DNA of 11,275 bases from JAKOQB01 sp036824465 (GTDB lineage Bacteria; Pseudomonadota; Gammaproteobacteria; Burkholderiales; Burkholderiaceae_F): the NCBI GenBank assembly GCA_036824465.1, contig DAITAC010000117.1, positions 1 to 11,275 of the forward strand, in the 5' to 3' direction. The stretch's first letter is position 1. The number at the start of each line of letters is the position of its first letter. The translations under genes and the position numbers were made by a program. Under the pieces are notes generated by a model. That model was not told the origin of the DNA. It saw only the letters and a program-made list of their open reading frames with translations, and searched no databases. Shown here one piece after another: positions 6,477-11,275 of this stretch.

Positions 6477-6505
6477 GGACGCAGGGGCGTCCCCGGCGTC
6501 CCCTG
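6477..6505. repeat. GC-rich hairpin with tandem GGGGACGCC, REP-like
   Basis: On the minus strand GGGGACGCC occurs twice in tandem. On the plus strand GGACGC-AGGG-GCGTCC (6477-6492) forms a perfect 6-bp stem with a 4-nt loop, while CAGGGG (6482-6487) can instead pair with CCCCTG (6500-6505). The element lies 30-58 bases past the stop of the DUF3943 gene, where a transcript-end structure or a REP-type repeat would sit. There is no T-run, so it is not a standard intrinsic terminator. Confidence 0.45.
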
Positions 6506-6534
6506 TTGAGCGATCCGAACAGACATGCCTCGCC

Positions 6535-8154
6535 TCAACGCCAGTCGACCGCACCGAAACGTTCGCTGCCGATGTAGCTGTAGAAGATGCTCAGCGTCGC
6601 TCTCGCCTGCGTTTTGTCACCCAGGTCGGAGTAGCTCGCGGCGCGACGGTTCCACAAGTACTTGGCGGCGATGGAGTGCCGTTTGTGAACGCGCACCGTG
6701 AGCGTCAAGTCGGCGCGGGAGATATTGTCGTGCCCGCCAGCGTCGCCGGAGCCGATCCGGTTCACGAAATACTCCCGCCCCGTCAAGTCCAGCGAAGCGC
6801 GGTCGCCGAAAATGAGGCGCGTTGCCAGCAGCGCCTGTGGCGCCACGCCGTAGTTGTAGTCGCGATCGGACGTGCCGTGCAGAGTTCCCACGCCTGCGTA
6901 GCCGACGCCGGCGAGAGCGGTACCCTGCAGAGCGATGTTCTGCGACAGCCACCATTGGGCCGTGCTGCCAAAGGAAAGTGCAGTGCTCGACATACGGTAG
7001 GTCTGCGGCGAGATGTAGTCGTAAGTGCCGTAGAGCCCCCAGACGCCCCGATAATCATGGCTTTCATCGAAGGCCTTCCCGATCAGCAGCCCGCGCGTCT
7101 GGATGTTCTCGAACACGTTCGCGCTGGAGGCTGTGGCGTGGAAAGCAAAGTAATCGAATGGACGCGTGTATTCGTAGCCGGGCTTGCCAGGCAAGCCGTA
7201 CTGCATGGCGAAGTCCGCCAGCAGTTCATTGCGCTTGACTCCAGTTGAAGTGCCCTGGACGTTGTGCCGCGCGCCGCTCCATCCCACCTGTATGTGGCTG
7301 TAGTGGGCCGCGCCACGGCTTGAGAAGATGGGATCGAACCGATCGCCGAAGGCGAGGCGGTTGAAACCAGTTGACGGGGAAATGGCCGCGGCGGCGACTT
7401 CACGCCAAATCCTGGGTACGCCGTCACCCTGTTCGAGCACCAGGCTCGACATCCGGAACAGCGCCTCGCCGAGGAAGCTCCCGGCAATGCCACTGGCGAC
7501 CTGGTCGTTCCTGGATGGCCGCGTTTTTTCGCCTGCGATCTCCCATGCTGCACTTCCCGCGAAGGTATAGCCCGCCGACTCCCAGTAAGTGAGGCCCGCA
7601 GACCGCGCGAACCCGTGGTACATCGAGCCCTGGTACGGATGTGCGAACTGGTTTACCGAGAAAGGATCGTTGTCGGTGACCCAGCCGTGGCGCAGGTTGT
7701 ACCGGATCGACGACATGCTGACGTCGTAGTCGCTGCTGCCGCTGAAGCGCTTGTTGTAGCGATTCAGCAGGACGTCGAAGCCGAGGATCTCCAGGGCGGG
7801 GATCGAGTAGCTCTTGCGTGCGCCGAACTCCGGGACAGATGCGGACGCCGGACTTGCGGAGGCGCGGGTTTCCGGTTCGTTTGTCTGCGCAAGCATTGAT
7901 TTGGGGATGCGAAGTGAATGACCGCTGGGCCATTGCAGATCCGGCGACCACTTCAGCCCTTGTGTCCGGGGATCGCGTGCCCCGGTATCGTCCCCAAGAA
8001 CTGCACTTGGGATCACGTCAATATTTGCTGATTCCGCCGTGACTGCTCCGCGCGCCATCGTCGAAACCAGCGCGACCGCAGCGCCCAGGAGTGCCGATCC
8101 GACCCGTCGGCTGGGCAACGCGCGTTTTGCCTTGCGCTCGTGTTTTCGCCTCAT
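6535..8154 (-). CDS. DUF3943 outer-membrane protein
   Basis: The 539-residue protein starts with a very basic n-region (RRKHERKAKR) and a hydrophobic segment to about residue 35, a plausible signal peptide ending near ARGA. A low-complexity linker to about 115 follows. Residues about 118-240 match DUF3943: YSIPALEILGFDVLLN, then DNDPFSVNQFAHPYQGSMYH (161-180), SAGLTYWES, and a Gly/Ser helix SGIAGSFLGEALFR. The rest is rich in alternating aromatic and small residues (for example YRGVWGLYGTYDYIS) typical of outer-membrane beta strands. The last residues are VDWR rather than the usual terminal Phe. GGAG lies 10 nt before the ATG. DUF3943 proteins are uncharacterised; outer-membrane location is inferred from the signal peptide and strand pattern. 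It stands alone, between a secreted protein gene and an empty region. Confidence 0.82.
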   Translation of the reverse strand: MRRKHERKAKRALPSRRVGSALLGAAVALVSTMARGAVTAESANIDVIPSAVLGDDTGARDPRTQGLKWSPDLQWPSGHSLRIPKSMLAQTNEPETRASASPASASVPEFGARKSYSIPALEILGFDVLLNRYNKRFSGSSDYDVSMSSIRYNLRHGWVTDNDPFSVNQFAHPYQGSMYHGFARSAGLTYWESAGYTFAGSAAWEIAGEKTRPSRNDQVASGIAGSFLGEALFRMSSLVLEQGDGVPRIWREVAAAAISPSTGFNRLAFGDRFDPIFSSRGAAHYSHIQVGWSGARHNVQGTSTGVKRNELLADFAMQYGLPGKPGYEYTRPFDYFAFHATASSANVFENIQTRGLLIGKAFDESHDYRGVWGLYGTYDYISPQTYRMSSTALSFGSTAQWWLSQNIALQGTALAGVGYAGVGTLHGTSDRDYNYGVAPQALLATRLIFGDRASLDLTGREYFVNRIGSGDAGGHDNISRADLTLTVRVHKRHSIAAKYLWNRRAASYSDLGDKTQARATLSIFYSYIGSERFGAVDWR

Positions 8155-8259
8155 CGGTCACGAACTCCGTTTACAGATGCATGCCAGACAATCGACGAGC
8201 TCACCGACACGATGTGGCTCGTCTCTTTGTCGTTGATCGAGTCTCACACCCGCGGCAAC

Positions 8260-8290
8260 GGCCCGCTCTTAGCAGCAGACAGAGCGGGCC
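8260..8290 (-). terminator. Strong hairpin behind the aromatic-rich secreted protein gene
   Basis: GGCCCGCTCT (8260-8269) pairs perfectly over 10 bp with AGAGCGGGCC (8281-8290) around an 11-nt loop, and flanking GCAAC/GTTGC extends the stem after a small bulge. It begins 30 bases past the stop at 8321. No T-run follows on the minus strand, so it may stabilise the 3' end or act with Rho rather than be a classical intrinsic terminator. Confidence 0.5.
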
Positions 8291-8320
8291 CGCGTTGCGT
8301 CATGGGTTGCGCTCCCCGAT

Positions 8321-9019
8321 TCAGTGGCCGCCACCTGGCTCAAGCCCCTTCTGCTTGCCCGGCTGCGAGTCTCGCCCGCCCTTGCCTTGCGATCCTTTGT
8401 CCTGGCCTTGTGACCTCGGTGGCTGCTGCGCACGCTGCGTCTGATAGTGCTGCTGCACGACCGGCTCGCGCGGCTGGTAGTTGTAGTTCTTGCCATGAAG
8501 CGTCGGCTGCTGCTCCAACTGCGGATATCGATTCCCTGAATATCTCTGCTGGTATCTGGGCAGCGGGGCCGGGGCGGGCACAGATCTGCGTTCCCACTTG
8601 TCCCATCCGGGTCGACGCTGCTCCCACGTGCTGCCCCAGTGCTCACCCCAGCGCGGTGGCGCATCGGGGCGCCACCCGCGGAAGTACACCGGCGGATGCC
8701 GGTAATAGCGCACGGGGATACGCAGGATGAACACGGGCACCGCCTCCGGGGCGACGATCCCCCAGGGACCGTTGTACCAGGAGCTTGCGTACCAGTTGTC
8801 CTGCTGGTAGACCCAGTACATGCCGTCGTAGAAGAAGTAGTTCGAATTCACCTGCGGCGCGTAGTAGACCGGGTAGCCGGGCACGCGGACCAGTTGCGGA
8901 TACACGGGGAGGTTGATCCCGATGCTCACCCCGGGAAGCGCAATACCGACGCTCACCTGAGCAACGGCCGAAGTGATCAGGCAAAGCATCATCCCTAGTG
9001 CAATGAGTGCGTTACGCAT
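8321..9019 (-). CDS. Secreted aromatic-rich protein with Gln/Pro/Gly-rich tail
   Basis: The 232-residue product has a clean Sec signal peptide (MRNALIALGMMLCLITSAVA, cleavage likely after residue 20). The next part is hydrophobic and Gly-rich (VGIALPGVSIGINLPVYP). Residues 46-130 are dense in Tyr, Trp and Pro with repeated Y-x-x-x-x-W patterns (VPGYPVYYAPQVNSNYFFYD, MYWVYQQDNWYASSWYNGPW). From about 145 it becomes Gln/Pro/Arg-rich and ends in a Gly/Lys/Gln tail that is probably disordered. Proteins with this layout are common in Burkholderiales and are annotated as hypothetical. AAAGGA lies 6 nt before the ATG. A periplasmic or cell-surface role is likely from the signal peptide alone; no enzymatic motif is seen. 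Confidence 0.83.
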   Translation of the reverse strand: MRNALIALGMMLCLITSAVAQVSVGIALPGVSIGINLPVYPQLVRVPGYPVYYAPQVNSNYFFYDGMYWVYQQDNWYASSWYNGPWGIVAPEAVPVFILRIPVRYYRHPPVYFRGWRPDAPPRWGEHWGSTWEQRRPGWDKWERRSVPAPAPLPRYQQRYSGNRYPQLEQQPTLHGKNYNYQPREPVVQQHYQTQRAQQPPRSQGQDKGSQGKGGRDSQPGKQKGLEPGGGH

Positions 9020-9148
9020 TTTCTTTCCTTTGGTTCAACTGTTGTCGATGTGAAGCGACACCGACACGAATACTCTCTTGAAGGCCGCCATCACGGTCCT
9101 CGATCGTCGCAACGACGAAGGAAACAGAAAGTTGGGCCACACGCTTCA

Positions 9149-9328
9149 TCACCTGCCTGTCGCTGTCTTTCCGACGATTGAAGAAACCTTGGCAAATGCT
9201 TCCGCGGTCGCCTGCGCTGCCATGCGCGCGTCTTTCCTATGGTTGTGCCGGATTCTTGCAAACGTTTTCTGCAGGTCCGTACTGAAGCTCGCGGTATATC
9301 GAAAAGAAGGGTCGAGAATCGATTTCAT
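9149..9328 (-). CDS. Small protein of unknown function, 59 aa
   Basis: I start this gene at the ATG at 9328 because GAGAGG lies 4 nt upstream, although the frame is open further to 9562. The product begins MKSILDPSFRYTASFST and continues with a basic amphipathic helix (DLQKTFARIRHNHRK), an Ala-rich helix and a Lys/Thr end. It has no signal peptide or membrane segment. The LDPSFRYT-x-S-x-x-TDL-x-KTFARIR pattern feels like a conserved small-protein family of beta-proteobacteria, but I cannot name it and that memory is unchecked. It lies between the BON gene and the aromatic-rich secreted protein gene, all on the minus strand. Expression is plausible; function is unknown. Confidence 0.6.
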   Translation of the reverse strand: MKSILDPSFRYTASFSTDLQKTFARIRHNHRKDARMAAQATAEAFAKVSSIVGKTATGR

Positions 9329-9332
9329 GTGA

Positions 9333-9338
9333 CCTCTC
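9333..9338 (-). promoter_or_regulatory. Ribosome binding site deciding the 59-aa protein start
   Basis: GAGAGG on the minus strand ends 4 nt before the ATG at 9328 and favours it over the longer reading from 9562, whose first 70 residues overlap a decayed BON sequence in another frame. Confidence 0.6.
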
Positions 9339-9519
9339 ACAGTCTCATTGGCGGAAACCAGCAATTCGCCAGCGGTTTCTCTTGAGACATTTTGCAGCCA
9401 CTCGCTGCGAAGCTGTTCGCGCAACGCCAGCCGCGCGCGTCGCGGTCCGCTGAGGCCGGATACGCGGGTCGTATCGAGTTGACCCGGCATCCAGCATGAG
9501 TCTCGGATTCGTTCAGGCA

Positions 9520-9558
9520 CATGTCGTTCTTGACTGACTTGATGCCCTCGAGTTCGAA
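9520..9558 (-). pseudogene. Scrap of a BON-domain C-terminus
   Basis: Directly behind the intact BON gene, but in another frame, the minus strand encodes FELEGIKSVKNDM. This matches the closing strand of BON domains: compare VEGVKSVTNSM and TEGVKTVKSEL in the two intact BON proteins of this window. The sequence after it (CLNESETHAG and on) does not look like BON. The piece begins within 10 bases of the intact gene's stop codon, so I read it as the leftover end of a tandem copy. The match is short, about 12 residues. Confidence 0.6.
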
Positions 9559-9565
9559 CCAAGCT

Positions 9566-9895
9566 CTAGCGGTCTTTCTGGACTTTGAGTTCGCTTTTGA
9601 CCGTCTTCACGCCCTCGGTATTGCGCGCAATCATGACGGCCTGGTCCACTTCTTCCTGGCTGTTCGCCGTACCGGTCATCCAGACGATGCCGTTCTTGTC
9701 GGTGTCGACCTTGATGTGCTTCATGCTACCGGGATGTTCCGCAGCCAGCTTCGCCTTGATCTTGGTCGTGATGATCGAGTCCTTGACGAACAATGCGGGG
9801 TTGGAACGGTCCGTGTCCGAATCCGCCGCAAAGGCCGCAACGGGCGCCAGAACGGAACCGATCACGAAGCAGGTTGTTGCAAGTTTGAATCTCAT
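9566..9895 (-). CDS. Periplasmic BON-domain protein (OsmY-like)
   Basis: The 109-residue product has a Sec signal peptide (MRFKLATTCFVIGSVLAPVAAFA, cleavage near residue 23) without a lipobox Cys, then one BON domain at about 36-104: VKDSIITTKIKAKL, the strand HIKVDTDKNGIVWMTG with its conserved Gly, NSQEEVDQAVMIARN, and TEGVKTVKSELKV. OsmY, a two-BON periplasmic protein, is induced by osmotic stress; single-BON relatives are widespread and their role is thought to be binding to membrane lipid. AGGAG lies 6 nt before the ATG. It follows the DUF3309 gene after 40 bases and probably shares its transcript. It differs from the lipoprotein BON at the start of the window in anchoring but shares the NSQE and EGVK blocks. 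Confidence 0.9.
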   Translation of the reverse strand: MRFKLATTCFVIGSVLAPVAAFAADSDTDRSNPALFVKDSIITTKIKAKLAAEHPGSMKHIKVDTDKNGIVWMTGTANSQEEVDQAVMIARNTEGVKTVKSELKVQKDR

Positions 9896-9935
9896 TGTTG
9901 ACTCCTAAGAGTGTTTCCGCCGATATCGCGCGGGA

Positions 9936-10094
9936 TTACAGGCGCCCCATTAGAAACAGGACGATCACGATTATCAGTACGACGCCCAGGACTCCACTGG
10001 GACCGTATCCCCAGCTGCGCGCGTGCGGCCAAGCCGGCAGGACACCGATGAGCATCAGGATGACGACGATCAGCAAGATGGTGCCAAGACCCAT
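9936..10094 (-). CDS. DUF3309 small membrane protein
   Basis: This 52-residue protein is easy to overlook because of its size. It reads MGLGTILLIVVILMLIGVLP, then AWPHARSWGYGPSGVLG, then VVLIIVIVLFLMGRL: two transmembrane helices joined by a short loop with the W-P-H-x-R-x-WGYGPSG motif that defines DUF3309. AAAGGAG lies 6 nt before the ATG at 10094. DUF3309 proteins are about 50 residues long, common in proteobacteria and of unknown function; they often occur near BON, CsbD and other stress genes. The BON gene follows after 40 bases on the same strand. The family call is strong from the loop motif and length. Confidence 0.92.
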   Translation of the reverse strand: MGLGTILLIVVILMLIGVLPAWPHARSWGYGPSGVLGVVLIIVIVLFLMGRL

Positions 10095-10509
10095 GGTGTG
10101 CTCCTTTGTTCACCGTCGCTTCGAGGCCATCAACACTGATGCGCCACCGCGGATTCAGGTAAACCGCTAGCAGGCGGGTAGGTGGCAAGACTATCGACGA
10201 TCCGAGACGTCGTCTGTTCGCTAGCGCACACGGCCCGGTTGCCATGCGTAGACAACTGTCGACAAGCGCGGCACGCGCGTAACCGCAGCGTCGCGACTTC
10301 CGTTCCTTCAAGGCTGCAAACCTGGCCTGCGGTCGGTCGCGCACGCCTGCAAAGCGCCAAGCTCGGCAGCAGGATTGAGCGCGCAATGTGCGCTAAGAGA
10401 CAGACGCCGCCTCCGAAAGGGCGCACGATGCGCTACGTTTACCGAGCAATCTATTGGAACGGGTCCGGTTGCACTGCTGTGTGCATCGAGTGCAACTGCG
10501 AGGTACAGC
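10095..10509. other. Divergent intergenic region between DUF3309 and the Crp-like regulator
   Basis: Promoters for both directions should lie in these 415 bases. A 12-base inverted repeat ATCA-ACAC-TGAT is at 10129-10140, 35 bases upstream of the DUF3309 start, and TGTCGACA is at 10257-10264. No sigma-70 hexamer pair stood out. An ATG at 10428 with AAAGGG upstream opens a 76-codon Cys-containing frame that overlaps the regulator in another frame; I do not treat it as a gene. Confidence 0.45.
10129..10140. promoter_or_regulatory. Inverted repeat ATCA-N4-TGAT, possible regulator site
   Basis: The half-sites are perfect complements with a 4-base spacer, centred about 40 bases upstream of the DUF3309 ATG. 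The geometry is that of a small dimer site, but the sequence is not the FNR consensus TTGAT-N4-ATCAA. Binding by the divergent Crp-like regulator is only a guess. Confidence 0.3.
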
Positions 10510-11274
10510 ATGACGACAGCCGCGGTACTTTCAGCCGGGTCCCGCGGTCTTGTTTGGAAGGACACTTTGAACGCCACCACGACCGTTGCCTCGGGCAACC
10601 GCCTGCTCGCCGCCCTTCCCAGGAAGGATCGTCAGCGTTTCATTGCCGGCTGCGATGAGGTGAATCTCGTCCTGTCCGATGTGCTTTTCGAGCCCGGCTC
10701 ACCCATACGCCATGCCTACTTCCCGACCACTGGCTTCATTTCTCTGCTGACGCCGATCGACGGCTTGACGCGTCTCGAAGTCGGGCTGGTGGGCGATGAA
10801 GGCATGGTGGGGACACCTCTTCTGGTTGGCATCGCCATCTCGCCATTGCAGGCGCTCGTGCAGGGTGCCGGCCTTTCGCTGCGAATCGACGCCGCCGCCT
10901 TTCGCGATGAGCTCGGGCGAAGCCCCCCGCTGCAACTTCTGCTTGATCGCTATCTCTTTGTGCACATGACTCAGCTCGCGCAAACGGCGGCATGCACCCG
11001 ATTCCATCTGGTCGAGGCGCGGCTCGCGCGTTGGCTTCTGATGACGCAGGACCGTGCGCATTCGGACGCGCTGCACATCACCCATGAGTGGCTTGCTGTG
11101 ATGCTCGGTGTGCGTCGCGCCGGAGTGACCAAGGCCGCGATTGCCTTGCAGAAACTCCGCCTCATCAAGTACAACCGCGGCGACATCGTGATTCTCGACC
11201 GACCGGGACTCAAGTCGGCCTCCTGCTCGTGCTACCGGACCGATCGCGATACGTATCAACGCGTCTTCCACTAG
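10510..11274 (+). CDS. Crp/Fnr-family transcriptional regulator
   Basis: The product is 254 residues from the ATG at 10510, which has GAGGT 5 nt upstream. A TTG at 10567 with GGAAGGA 4 nt upstream would give 235 residues and places the start nearer the conserved LLAALP; both are possible. Residues 45-130 form a cyclic-nucleotide-binding-type beta barrel (VLFEPGSPIRHAYFPTTGFI, VGLVGDEGMVGTPLL) that lacks the PFGE and R-x-x-T/S cAMP contacts of Crp. A long dimer helix follows (LLDRYLFVHMTQLAQTAACT), then a winged helix with LAVMLGVRRAGVTKAAIALQ (195-214). It ends in the CSCY motif usual in this subfamily. No FNR-type N-terminal iron-sulfur cysteines are present. It is divergent from DUF3309-BON. 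The ligand is unknown. Confidence 0.9.
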   Translation: MTTAAVLSAGSRGLVWKDTLNATTTVASGNRLLAALPRKDRQRFIAGCDEVNLVLSDVLFEPGSPIRHAYFPTTGFISLLTPIDGLTRLEVGLVGDEGMVGTPLLVGIAISPLQALVQGAGLSLRIDAAAFRDELGRSPPLQLLLDRYLFVHMTQLAQTAACTRFHLVEARLARWLLMTQDRAHSDALHITHEWLAVMLGVRRAGVTKAAIALQKLRLIKYNRGDIVILDRPGLKSASCSCYRTDRDTYQRVFH

Positions 11275-11275
11275 C

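Larger units (their letters stand above)
5886..6534. other. Long intergenic stretch upstream of cbpA, no recognised gene
   Basis: This stretch lies between the end of the DUF3943 gene and the start of cbpA. Several frames are open but none shows a known motif, a ribosome site with a sensible start, or the codon pattern of its neighbours. It contains a pair of TTCGCGAA palindromes (6092-6110), a palindrome AGGAATTCCT (6186-6195), direct GTGTAAT repeats 9 bases apart (6439-6454), and a GC-rich repeat and hairpin element at 6477-6505. The cbpA promoter should lie here; no confident heat-shock or sigma-70 promoter could be picked by eye. Confidence 0.5.

Noticed and set aside
6152..6577. Plus-strand 141-codon frame in the gap before the DUF3943 gene
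   Set aside because: Arg/Ser/Pro-rich composition typical of a shadow frame in GC-rich DNA, and it runs into the DUF3943 gene antisense.
9104..9118. TCGTCG-CAA-CGACGA hairpin behind the 59-aa gene as a terminator
   Set aside because: Loop of 3 nt and no T-run; too short to call.
9545..9570. GGTTCGAAC on the minus strand resembling a tRNA T-arm
   Set aside because: No matching acceptor, D or anticodon arms surround it and it overlaps the end of the BON gene.
10428..10658. A 76-codon plus-strand frame with AAAGGG upstream and a C-x-x-C-x-C cluster
   Set aside because: About two thirds of it overlaps the Crp-like regulator in another frame and it matches no family; the cysteines are probably chance.

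Overview
The window reads as a GC-rich (by eye about 60 percent) proteobacterial chromosome segment, most likely a betaproteobacterium of the order Burkholderiales. The pointers are the gene set (BON lipoprotein, CsbD, DUF3309, CbpA/CbpM, RNB plus LOG, DUF3943, a Crp/Fnr regulator of the type ending in CxCY) and the three-repeat C-X10-C secreted protein. No rRNA, tRNA, CRISPR array, insertion sequence or phage gene was seen. The lineage call is inference.

Layout. Positions 3-1755 carry plus-strand small stress or envelope genes: a 5'-truncated BON lipoprotein, a CsbD protein, the frameshifted C-terminal stub of a second CsbD gene, a secreted protein with three C-X10-C repeats, and a two-helix membrane protein. 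Positions 1756-2187 hold no recognisable gene. From 10094 down to 2188 every gene is on the minus strand. In transcription order these are DUF3309 membrane peptide, BON protein, a scrap of another BON domain, a 59-aa protein, an aromatic-rich secreted protein, a DUF3943 outer-membrane protein, a 661-base gap, cbpA-cbpM, and an RNB exoribonuclease whose stop codon overlaps the start of a LOG-family phosphoribohydrolase. A plus-strand Crp/Fnr-type regulator (10510-11274) closes the window, divergent from DUF3309.

How the genes may work together. The small genes at both ends (BON, CsbD, DUF3309, short membrane proteins) belong to families often tied to general or osmotic stress and envelope upkeep, and the Crp-like regulator sits where it could control the divergent DUF3309-BON pair. 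CbpA/CbpM is a co-chaperone and its modulator. The RNB-LOG pair is the most suggestive unit: RNB enzymes release nucleoside 5'-monophosphates, and LOG enzymes hydrolyse nucleoside 5'-monophosphates to base plus ribose 5-phosphate, so the two could act in sequence. Two decayed duplicates, one CsbD and one BON, each lying directly behind an intact gene of the same family, suggest repeated tandem duplication and loss of these small genes.
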